Positions 1 through 5,155 of a stretch of 5,155 nt of DNA are shown in pieces. The stretch's first letter is position 1. Each line of letters starts with the position of its first letter. The DNA is taken from assembly GCA_030152265.1 (NCBI GenBank), contig JASLHQ010000002.1, forward strand, positions 1-5,155, read 5' to 3'. A model generated the notes under the pieces. It was given only the letters and a program-made list of their open reading frames with translations, was not told the origin of the DNA and made no database searches. The DNA comes from Savagea sp. GTDB lineage: Bacteria; Bacillota; Bacilli; Bacillales_A; Planococcaceae. The position numbers were made by a program, and so were the translations under genes.

Positions 1-1
1 A

Positions 2-1090
2 GGTGTAACGAGCACACAAATTTCATTACCATTCATCTCTCAAGGTGAAGCAGGACCTTTACACTTAGAAACATCATTAACACGTGCGAAATTCGATGAA
101 ATGACAGCACATTTAGTTGAGCGTTCAATGGTGCCAACACGCCAAGCGATGGAAGACGCAGGCCTTGACGCATCAGAAATCGACCGCGTTATTTTAGTCG
201 GTGGATCGACACGTATTCCAGCGGTACAAGAAGCAATTAAAAAAGAAACAGGTAAAGAACCATATAAAGGTGTTAACCCTGACGAAGTTGTTGCGATGGG
301 TGCGGCAGTTCAAGGTTCAATCCTTGCAGGTGATACGAAAGATGTCGTTTTACTCGACGTAACACCACTTTCACTCGGTATCGAAACGATGGGTGGCGTA
401 TTCACAAAATTAATCGACCGCAACACGACAATTCCAACATCTAAATCGGAAGTGTTCTCAACAGCGGCTGATAACCAACCAGCTGTAGACATTCACGTAT
501 TACAAGGGGAACGTCCAATGGCGGCGGACAACAAAACACTCGGTCGTTTCCAATTGACAGACATTCCACCAGCACCACGTGGTGTTCCACAAATCGAAGT
601 GACATTCGACATCGATAAAAACGGTATCGTCACTGTTAAAGCGAAAGACTTAGGAACACAGAAAGAGCAAAACATTACAATTGAATCAAGCTCAGGTCTT
701 TCAGATGAAGAAATCGAACAAATGGTAAAAGACGCAGAAGCGAACGCAGAAGCGGATGAGAAGCGTAAAGAAGAAGCTGAACTTCGCAACGGTGCAGATC
801 AACTCGTCTTCCAAGTGGACAAAACAGTAGAAGAGCTCGGCGAAAACGTTCAAGAAGATGAAAAAACACAAATTGCGGACTTGAAAGCTGCGCTTGAAAA
901 AGCAATTGAAGAAGACAATCTTGACGACATGAAAGCGAAGAAAGAAGAGCTTGAGCAATTGCTTCAAACGATCACAGTGCGCATGTATGAGCAAGCACAA
1001 CAAGCTCAACAAGCGCAAGGTGGAGAGCAAGGTCCAGCAGATGACGGTGTCGTCGATGCAGACTTTGAAGAAGTAAAAGAAGATAAATAA
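2..1090 (+). CDS. dnaK: Molecular chaperone DnaK (Hsp70), C-terminal part; 5' end outside the window
   Basis: Cytoplasmic ATP-dependent Hsp70 chaperone that binds unfolded segments of proteins, working with DnaJ and GrpE. The reading frame is open from base 2, so the gene enters from the left; 362 residues are visible of a family length of about 610. An ATG at 101 is internal, because residues before it (GVTSTQISLPF...) match the Hsp70 ATPase domain. Visible in order, numbered from base 2: end of the nucleotide-binding domain with LVGGSTRIP (about 65-73) and NPDEVVAMGAA (92-102); the interdomain linker VVLLDVTPLSLGIE (115-128); the substrate-binding beta-sandwich to about residue 230; then the charged helical lid. 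The tail has an AQQAQQAQ stretch and ends in the acidic EEVKEDK, like the EEVD-type ends of bacterial DnaK. The frame is intact up to TAA at 1088-1090. In Bacillales the gene is usually controlled by HrcA at CIRCE upstream of hrcA, which is not in view. Identity is certain. Confidence 0.99.
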   Translation, partial: GVTSTQISLPFISQGEAGPLHLETSLTRAKFDEMTAHLVERSMVPTRQAMEDAGLDASEIDRVILVGGSTRIPAVQEAIKKETGKEPYKGVNPDEVVAMGAAVQGSILAGDTKDVVLLDVTPLSLGIETMGGVFTKLIDRNTTIPTSKSEVFSTAADNQPAVDIHVLQGERPMAADNKTLGRFQLTDIPPAPRGVPQIEVTFDIDKNGIVTVKAKDLGTQKEQNITIESSSGLSDEEIEQMVKDAEANAEADEKRKEEAELRNGADQLVFQVDKTVEELGENVQEDEKTQIADLKAALEKAIEEDNLDDMKAKKEELEQLLQTITVRMYEQAQQAQQAQGGEQGPADDGVVDADFEEVKEDK

Positions 1091-1096
1091 GCGCGT

Positions 1097-1125
1097 TTGA
1101 CGTAAACGAAAGAACGCTGTATGAT
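1097..1125 (+). promoter_or_regulatory. Candidate SigA-type promoter between dnaK and dnaJ
   Basis: TTGACG at 1097-1102 (5 of 6 matches to TTGACA) and TATGAT at 1120-1125 (5 of 6 matches to TATAAT) are separated by exactly 17 bases. The predicted start of transcription is near 1132, just at the left foot of the hairpin at 1132-1167. If active, it would give dnaJ, prmA and rsmE a supply of transcript independent of the upstream heat-shock promoter. This is a motif match only. In a 111-base gap such a match is suggestive but could be chance, and the hairpin directly downstream complicates its use. Confidence 0.5.
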
Positions 1126-1131
1126 TGACGG

Positions 1132-1167
1132 AAAAGTCAAAGTCCGAAATTCCGGCTTTGACTTTTT
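1132..1167 (+). terminator. Terminator-like hairpin between dnaK and dnaJ, probably a leaky attenuator
   Basis: An 11-base perfect stem pairs AAAAGTCAAAG (1132-1142) with CTTTGACTTTT (1156-1166). The inner loop can add CCG (1144-1146) paired with CGG (1153-1155), leaving T1143 bulged and a six-base loop. The 3' arm runs into TTTTT (1163-1167), giving the U-tract of an intrinsic terminator. The outer stem is A/U-rich and the U-run is short and partly inside the stem, so partial termination is more plausible than a full stop. It lies 42 bases after the dnaK stop and 34 bases before the dnaJ start. It would make dnaK more abundant than dnaJ, and it could also protect the dnaK mRNA 3' end from decay. 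Confidence 0.8.
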
Positions 1168-1201
1168 CTGTATGAAAATTCGACATTAGGAGAGTGACAT
1201 A

Positions 1202-2320
1202 ATGAGTAAACGCGATTATTACGAGGTTCTTGGCGTATCAAAAGACGCAACGAAACAAGAAATTCGCAAAGCGTATCGTTCGTTATCTAAAAAATATCAC
1301 CCAGACTTAAATAAAGAAGAGGGTGCAGAAGATAAATTTAAAGAAATTACAGAAGCGTTCGAAGTGTTATCTGATGAATCGAAACGTGCACAATATGACC
1401 AGTTCGGCCACGATGGACCTAGCGCATTCGGTGGAGGCGGAGGAGGTGGCTTCGGAGGCGGATTCGGCTTCGAGGACATTTTCAGTACATTTTTCGGCGG
1501 TGGACGCGCACAAGATCCGAATGCACCACGTCAAGGAAATGATTTGCAATATACGATGACACTCGATTTTTTAGAAGCGGTCTTCGGAAAAGTGACAGAA
1601 TTACAGTTAGAAAAAGAAGAAGAGTGCGGAACGTGTCACGGGAATGGTGCGAAACCAGGCACTTCTGTTAAAACGTGTACGACATGTGGCGGTTCAGGCC
1701 AGCAGACCGTTACGCGCAATACACCACTCGGTCAAATGGTTCAACAGACGACTTGTTCAACATGTCACGGAACAGGAACAATTATTCCTGAAAAATGTAC
1801 AACATGTCACGGTTCAGGCCGTGTGAAAAAACCATCGAAAATTAAAGTGACCATCCCAGCAGGTGTCGACGACGGTCAACGTCTTCGTGTCGCAGGGAAA
1901 GGTGAAGCAGGTATTAACGGTGGACCGCCAGGAGATCTTTACATCGTCTTCCATGTACGTCCGCACGAACACTTCGTCCGAGATGGCGACGATATTTACT
2001 ACGAATTAAATATCACATTCCCACAAGCTGCATTAGGCGATGAAATTGAAGTGCCAACAGTCGATGGTCACGTTAAATTAAAAATTCCAGCAGGTACGCA
2101 AAGTGGCGAGAAATTCCGTTTGCGTGGTAAAGGGGTTAAAAACGTTCAAGGGTTCGGAACAGGAAACCAATACGTTATCGTGAAAGTCGTCACACCGAAG
2201 AAAATGTCTGAAAAACAGAAAGAATTACTCCGTGAATTTGCATCACTCGATGATGATTCGAATTTAGGATATTCAAGTTCATTTTTCGATAAATTAAAAC
2301 GTACCTTTAAGGGCGAGTAG
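1202..2320 (+). CDS. dnaJ: Co-chaperone DnaJ (Hsp40, type I)
   Basis: Hsp40 partner of DnaK: it delivers unfolded substrates and stimulates Hsp70 ATP hydrolysis in the cytoplasm. The protein has 372 residues, the usual length. The J domain covers about residues 4-66, with the catalytic HPD triad at 33-35. A Gly/Phe-rich region (about 69-103) contains seven consecutive glycines (77-83). The zinc-finger domain has all four CxxCxGxG repeats, at 142-149, 159-166, 185-192 and 199-206, so both zinc sites are complete. The C-terminal substrate-binding domains follow to about 335. The ATG at 1202 has AGGAGAG (1188-1194) 7 bases upstream and starts the canonical SKRDYYEVLGV. The gene lies 111 bases after dnaK, behind a promoter candidate and a terminator-like hairpin, and 12 bases before prmA. 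No broken motif is seen. Confidence 0.99.
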   Translation: MSKRDYYEVLGVSKDATKQEIRKAYRSLSKKYHPDLNKEEGAEDKFKEITEAFEVLSDESKRAQYDQFGHDGPSAFGGGGGGGFGGGFGFEDIFSTFFGGGRAQDPNAPRQGNDLQYTMTLDFLEAVFGKVTELQLEKEEECGTCHGNGAKPGTSVKTCTTCGGSGQQTVTRNTPLGQMVQQTTCSTCHGTGTIIPEKCTTCHGSGRVKKPSKIKVTIPAGVDDGQRLRVAGKGEAGINGGPPGDLYIVFHVRPHEHFVRDGDDIYYELNITFPQAALGDEIEVPTVDGHVKLKIPAGTQSGEKFRLRGKGVKNVQGFGTGNQYVIVKVVTPKKMSEKQKELLREFASLDDDSNLGYSSSFFDKLKRTFKGE

Positions 2321-2324
2321 GAGG
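2319..2324 (+). promoter_or_regulatory. prmA ribosome binding site overlapping the dnaJ stop codon
   Basis: AGGAGG begins inside the dnaJ TAG (2318-2320) and sits 8 bases before the prmA ATG at 2333. It is a full-strength Shine-Dalgarno core at good spacing and fixes the prmA start. A ribosome ending dnaJ covers this site, so the two genes are likely to be translationally linked. Confidence 0.9.
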
Positions 2325-2332
2325 AAACGAGT

Positions 2333-3277
2333 ATGAAATGGGCAGAAATTGTCGTACATACGACACATGAAGCAGTCGACGCTGTCACGAATGCATTGTA
2401 CGACTTCGATATTAAAGGTGTTTCACTCGTGGACTCGATGGAATTGACACGTTCACGTCAACATCGTTTTGGCGAAATTTACGATTTACAAGCTTCGGAA
2501 TATCCAACATGGGGTGTGTTAGTAAAAGCGTATACACCACTAAATGAACTTGTGAACGATTTACTTTGTCAACTCGACCAGCGCATCATGTCATTTAAAG
2601 ATTTAGGAATCGATATCGGGGATTACTCGGTGACGATGAATGAAATGGACGAGGAAGATTGGTCAGAAACGTGGAAAAAATATTACCACCCTGTTTCTAT
2701 TTCAGACCGTTTTACGATTGTTCCGACATGGGAAGAGTATGAGAAAAAACATGAAGATGAAATTATTATTGAACTCGATCCAGGGATGGCGTTCGGAACA
2801 GGCACACACCCGACAACACGTCTTTCTTTGCAACTTTTAGAAAAGTATACGAAAGAAGGCGATCTCGTCGTCGACGTCGGTACAGGTTCAGGAGTACTAG
2901 CGATTGGAGCGGCACAACTCGGCGCATCGAAAGTGTTAGCACTCGATTTAGATGATGTGGCAGTAGCGGCAGCGACAGAGAATGCAAAATTAAATGATAC
3001 TGCAGCGAAAATTGAAGTATTTGAAGGTGACTTACTTCATTCCGTGAAAGAAACGCCAGACATTATCGTCTCGAACATTTTAGCGGAAATCATTATGTCG
3101 TTTTCACAAGACGCGTACGATGCACTCCGTCCGAACGGTCTCTTTTTAACATCAGGAATTATCGGAAAATATGAGGAAGATGTCGTGAAAGATTTCGAAG
3201 CGAAAGGCTTCCGCATTTTAGAAATTAAGCGTGAAGAAGATTGGATTGCAATAGCAGCTGAAAAAGGTGAAGCGTAA
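2333..3277 (+). CDS. prmA: Ribosomal protein L11 methyltransferase PrmA
   Basis: S-adenosylmethionine-dependent class I methyltransferase that methylates ribosomal protein L11 (uL11). At 314 residues it is close to the B. subtilis YqeT length. An N-terminal substrate-recognition domain covers about residues 1-120. It is followed by the family signature DPGMAFGTGTHPTT (149-162), the SAM-binding motif I DVGTGSG (181-187), the acidic end of strand 2 at LALDLD (202-207), and the motif IV equivalent SNILAEI (247-253), which replaces the NPPY of other protein methyltransferases. The start at 2333 is set by the AGGAGG at 2319-2324 and by the typical opening MKWAEI. Only 12 bases separate it from dnaJ, and its stop TAA overlaps the rsmE ATG, so it should be cotranscribed with both. 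L11 methylation is dispensable for growth in bacteria where it has been tested. Identity is firm from the motifs and gene order. Confidence 0.98.
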   Translation: MKWAEIVVHTTHEAVDAVTNALYDFDIKGVSLVDSMELTRSRQHRFGEIYDLQASEYPTWGVLVKAYTPLNELVNDLLCQLDQRIMSFKDLGIDIGDYSVTMNEMDEEDWSETWKKYYHPVSISDRFTIVPTWEEYEKKHEDEIIIELDPGMAFGTGTHPTTRLSLQLLEKYTKEGDLVVDVGTGSGVLAIGAAQLGASKVLALDLDDVAVAAATENAKLNDTAAKIEVFEGDLLHSVKETPDIIVSNILAEIIMSFSQDAYDALRPNGLFLTSGIIGKYEEDVVKDFEAKGFRILEIKREEDWIAIAAEKGEA

Positions 3278-4008
3278 TGCAGCGCTATTTCGTTGAGTCC
3301 ATCCAAGAAGGACATGTTCAGTTTTCGCAGGAGGACGCGAAGCATATTGCACGCGTGATGCGTATGAAGCGAGGGGACGAAATTATCGTCGTGATACAAG
3401 GAACAGCTTACGTCGCGGTACTAAATGATGTCGAAAATGACGTGACAGCGACAGTGGAGCGAGAACTTGTTCAACAAGTAGAGCTTCCAGTACACGTCAC
3501 GATCGCATCAGGCATTCCGAAAGGAGATAAGCTCGACCTCATTACGCAAAAGTCGACTGAACTCGGCGCAACAGCGATTTTACCTGTCGCGATGCGTCGT
3601 TCCGTTTCAAAATGGGATGCGAAAAAAACGCCGAAACGTTTAGAACGCCTTGCGAAAATTGCGAAAGAAGCAGCGGAACAAAGCCACCGCACCGTCATTC
3701 CGGCAATTGATTACGTCGCAAGCATCGACGCTTTAATCGCACAAAGTGAACGATATGACCATCTGTACTTCGCTTATGAAGATGAGGCGAAAGAAGTCGC
3801 TCGTCAAACGTTTAGCGAGCGACTCGGCAAAGTGGCACCCGGTGAATCGATTCTCGTCGTGTTCGGACCAGAAGGTGGGATCGCAGAAGAAGAAGCACAA
3901 GCTTTACGCGAGGCAAACTTCCAATCGATCGCCCTCGGCCCGCGCATATTGCGTACCGAAACAGCCCCTTTCTACGTACTTAGTGCGGTCAGTTATCAAT
4001 TTGAATGA
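3277..4008 (+). CDS. rsmE: 16S rRNA (uracil-1498-N3)-methyltransferase RsmE
   Basis: SPOUT-superfamily (alpha/beta knot) enzyme that methylates N3 of U1498 of 16S rRNA in the 30S subunit, using S-adenosylmethionine. The protein has 243 residues, the same as E. coli RsmE and a little shorter than B. subtilis YqeU. An N-terminal PUA-like RNA-binding domain (about 1-70) opens with MQRYFVE. The catalytic knot domain shows QKSTELG (91-97), EAAEQSHR (131-138), the SAM-binding loop FGPEGG (196-201) and the knot motif LGPRILRTETA (220-230). The ATG at 3277 shares its A with the prmA TAA (TAATG). AAGGTGA (3264-3270) sits 6 bases upstream inside the end of prmA, so translational coupling with prmA is likely. 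The gene ends in a tandem in-frame TGATGA (4006-4011), directly followed by a strong terminator. This makes it the last gene of the dnaJ-prmA-rsmE unit. Confidence 0.98.
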   Translation: MQRYFVESIQEGHVQFSQEDAKHIARVMRMKRGDEIIVVIQGTAYVAVLNDVENDVTATVERELVQQVELPVHVTIASGIPKGDKLDLITQKSTELGATAILPVAMRRSVSKWDAKKTPKRLERLAKIAKEAAEQSHRTVIPAIDYVASIDALIAQSERYDHLYFAYEDEAKEVARQTFSERLGKVAPGESILVVFGPEGGIAEEEAQALREANFQSIALGPRILRTETAPFYVLSAVSYQFE

Positions 4009-4018
4009 TGAGAATACG

Positions 4019-4050
4019 AGACCTTGATGAATCATCGTCAAGGTCTTTTT
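4019..4050 (+). terminator. Intrinsic terminator after rsmE
   Basis: AGACCTTGA (4019-4027) pairs perfectly with TCAAGGTCT (4038-4046). The stem extends inward by T-G, G-C and A-T pairs, giving 12 pairs around the ATCA tetraloop (4031-4034). Five T residues (4046-4050) complete it. It starts 10 bases past the first rsmE stop codon. It is a textbook intrinsic terminator and looks stronger than the hairpin between dnaK and dnaJ. I see no matching U-tract on the other strand. Confidence 0.93.
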
Positions 4051-4091
4051 AATATGGAAGACGATTTCTAAAGTGAATTCTCCTGTTTCAT

Positions 4092-4122
4092 TTGAGAGAT
4101 TGCTAAATTGTGTTATTATAAT
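4092..4122 (+). promoter_or_regulatory. Candidate SigA promoter for mtaB
   Basis: An AT-rich stretch between the rsmE terminator and mtaB holds TTGAGA (4092-4097) as a -35 box. Two overlapping -10 readings are possible. One is a perfect TATAAT at 4117-4122 with a long 19-base spacer. The other is TATTAT at 4114-4119 with a 16-base spacer and an extended TG (4111-4112) one base upstream. Either gives a start of transcription near 4126-4129 and a leader of about 40-45 bases. Position right after a strong terminator makes a real promoter likely, though the exact boxes are uncertain. Confidence 0.75.
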
Positions 4123-4129
4123 GCAATGA

Positions 4130-4144
4130 TATGAATTATGAATT
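4130..4144 (+). repeat. Two tandem copies of ATGAATT in the mtaB leader
   Basis: ATGAATT occurs back to back at 4131-4137 and 4138-4144, and the 7-base period also includes T4130. It lies between the predicted start of transcription and the ribosome binding site of mtaB. It is short and AT-rich, so it may be chance; no function can be assigned. Confidence 0.5.
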
Positions 4145-4156
4145 TACAAGTGATGG

Positions 4157-4163
4157 AAGGAAG
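4157..4163 (+). promoter_or_regulatory. mtaB ribosome binding site ahead of a double ATG
   Basis: AAGGAAG lies within GGAAGGAAGT (4155-4164). It precedes two adjacent in-frame ATG codons at 4169 and 4172, with gaps of 5 and 8 bases. The second has the more typical spacing; the first cannot be excluded. The choice changes the protein by one methionine. Confidence 0.75.
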
Positions 4164-4168
4164 TATAG

Positions 4169-5155
4169 ATGATGGATAAACAACATACAGGTGCTTTGCA
4201 ACCGAAAGTAGCATTCCATACGTTAGGCTGTAAGGTGAATCATTATGAAACGGAAGCCATTTGGCAGTTGTTCCAAGACGCGGGGTATGAGCGAACTGAC
4301 TTTGATGCGATGAGTGACGTTTACGTCATTAATACATGTACGGTGACGAATACCGGAGATAAAAAATCACGCCAAGTGATCCGTCGTGCGATTCGTAAAA
4401 ATCCGGATGCTGTCGTCTGTGTCACAGGTTGTTACGCACAAACATCCCCTGCTGAAATTATGGCGATTCCAGGAGTCGACATCGTCGTCGGGACGCAAGA
4501 TCGTGTGAAATTAATCGATTTAATCGAAGAATTCCGCCGCGAGCGTCAACCGATTAACGCGGTAGGCAATATTATGAAAAATCGTGTTTATGAAGAACTA
4601 GACGTACCTGCATTTACAGACCGTACACGCGCTTCTTTAAAAATTCAAGAAGGTTGTAACAACTTCTGTACGTTCTGTATCATTCCGTGGGCGCGCGGTT
4701 TAATGCGTTCACGCGATCCGGAAGAAGTCATTCGCCAAGCGCAACAACTCGTAGAAGCGGGCTACCAAGAAATCGTATTGACGGGCATTCATACAGGCGG
4801 TTACGGTTCTGATTTTAAAGATTATAACTTAGCGCAATTGTTGCGTGATTTAGAAGCGCAAGTACCAGGACTAAAACGCATTCGCATCAGCTCGATTGAA
4901 GCGAGCCAAATTACGGACGAAGTGATTGAAGTATTGAACGACTCTAAAATTGTCGTAAACCACTTACACATTCCAATCCAATCGGGTTCAGATACGGTGT
5001 TGAAAAGAATGCGTCGCAAATATACGATGGAATTTTTCGCAGAGCGTCTCGACCGCTTAAAAGAAGCGCTCCCGAACTTAGCGATTACATCGGACGTCAT
5101 CGTCGGTTTCCCTGGAGAAACGGAAGAAGAATTTATGGAGACGTACAATTTTATT
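4169..5155 (+). CDS. mtaB: tRNA t6A37 methylthiotransferase MtaB, N-terminal part; 3' end outside the window
   Basis: Radical-SAM enzyme that converts t6A at position 37 of ANN-decoding tRNAs to ms2t6A (B. subtilis YqeV). 329 residues are visible of about 450, and the frame is open to the last base. The N-terminal methylthiotransferase domain opens with the family's FHTLGCKVNHYETE and has its three conserved cysteines at C21, C57 and C88, ligands of the auxiliary 4Fe-4S cluster. The radical-SAM motif CNNFCTFC gives C163, C167 and C170, followed by IIPWARG (171-177). TGIHTGGYG (205-213) and QSGSD (271-275) are also typical. The end of the radical-SAM domain and the C-terminal TRAM domain lie off the right edge. 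The start at 4169 or 4172 is supported by AAGGAAG at 4157-4163. It is separated from rsmE by a terminator and a promoter candidate, so it is probably transcribed on its own. MiaB and RimO are the related alternatives; the CKVN and IIPWARG signatures favour MtaB. Confidence 0.97.
   Translation, partial: MMDKQHTGALQPKVAFHTLGCKVNHYETEAIWQLFQDAGYERTDFDAMSDVYVINTCTVTNTGDKKSRQVIRRAIRKNPDAVVCVTGCYAQTSPAEIMAIPGVDIVVGTQDRVKLIDLIEEFRRERQPINAVGNIMKNRVYEELDVPAFTDRTRASLKIQEGCNNFCTFCIIPWARGLMRSRDPEEVIRQAQQLVEAGYQEIVLTGIHTGGYGSDFKDYNLAQLLRDLEAQVPGLKRIRISSIEASQITDEVIEVLNDSKIVVNHLHIPIQSGSDTVLKRMRRKYTMEFFAERLDRLKEALPNLAITSDVIVGFPGETEEEFMETYNFI

Noticed and set aside
701..1186. Antisense open frame of 161 codons opposite the end of dnaK and the gap before dnaJ.
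   Set aside because: It is rich in Phe, Leu and Cys, as expected from reading the Glu/Lys-rich DnaK lid codons backwards. It runs through the terminator hairpin and shows no recognisable domain. Shadow of dnaK.
1158..1187. Second possible promoter: TTGACT (1158-1163) with GACATT (1182-1187) 18 bases downstream.
   Set aside because: The -10 matches only 3 of 6 positions and the start of transcription would fall inside the dnaJ ribosome binding site. The TTGACT is explained as the 3' arm of the hairpin.
2936..2962. TTAGCACTC at 2936-2944, a perfect left half of the CIRCE operator bound by HrcA.
   Set aside because: After the 9-base spacer the right half (2954-2962) reads GATGTGGCA instead of GAGTGCTAA, so there is no inverted repeat. 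It lies inside prmA codons for a conserved SAM-domain segment (VLALD). Chance match.
3037..3399. Antisense open frame of 120 codons opposite the prmA/rsmE junction.
   Set aside because: It covers conserved coding sequence of two well-identified genes and has no recognisable protein features. Shadow.
4822..5148. Antisense open frame of 108 codons opposite mtaB.
   Set aside because: It lies wholly within the radical-SAM coding region of mtaB. Composition is Ser-rich and low-complexity, with no motif. Shadow.
1..5155. Search for an undescribed system, mobile element, CRISPR array, tRNA, riboswitch or foreign insert.
   Set aside because: Five conserved housekeeping genes fill the window, with gaps of 111, 12, -1 and 160 bases. 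No direct-repeat arrays, transposase remnants, tRNA-like folds or unassigned coding frames were seen by eye.

Overview
The window is a conserved chaperone and translation-modification gene block from a low- to moderate-GC Gram-positive bacterium, most likely of the order Bacillales. The order dnaK-dnaJ-prmA-rsmE-mtaB on one strand is that of the Bacillus subtilis hrcA-grpE-dnaK-dnaJ-yqeT-yqeU-yqeV operon. Protein signatures, AGGAGG-type ribosome binding sites and U-tailed hairpin terminators fit the same group. I cannot assign family or genus from the sequence alone. hrcA, grpE and the CIRCE operator are expected upstream, outside the window.

Layout: positions 2-1090 hold the C-terminal 362 residues of DnaK, cut by the left edge. 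A 111-base gap follows with a good SigA-like promoter candidate (TTGACG-N17-TATGAT) abutting a terminator-like hairpin. dnaJ (1202-2320), prmA (2333-3277) and rsmE (3277-4008) are then tightly packed: 12 bases between dnaJ and prmA, and a one-base TAATG overlap between prmA and rsmE. A strong intrinsic terminator (4019-4050) closes that unit. A promoter candidate (4092-4122) then precedes mtaB (4169 onward), which is cut by the right edge after 329 residues. Everything readable is on the + strand.

Function: DnaK and DnaJ are the Hsp70/Hsp40 protein-folding pair. The downstream genes modify the translation machinery: PrmA methylates ribosomal protein L11, RsmE makes m3U1498 in 16S rRNA, and MtaB methylthiolates t6A37 in tRNAs that read ANN codons. 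Grouping folding and ribosome/tRNA maintenance genes is known for this operon.

I found no mobile element, CRISPR array, RNA gene or previously undescribed system. All five genes look intact where visible. The points worth a second look are regulatory: how the gap between dnaK and dnaJ tunes chaperone stoichiometry, and the apparent uncoupling of mtaB from the heat-shock operon.
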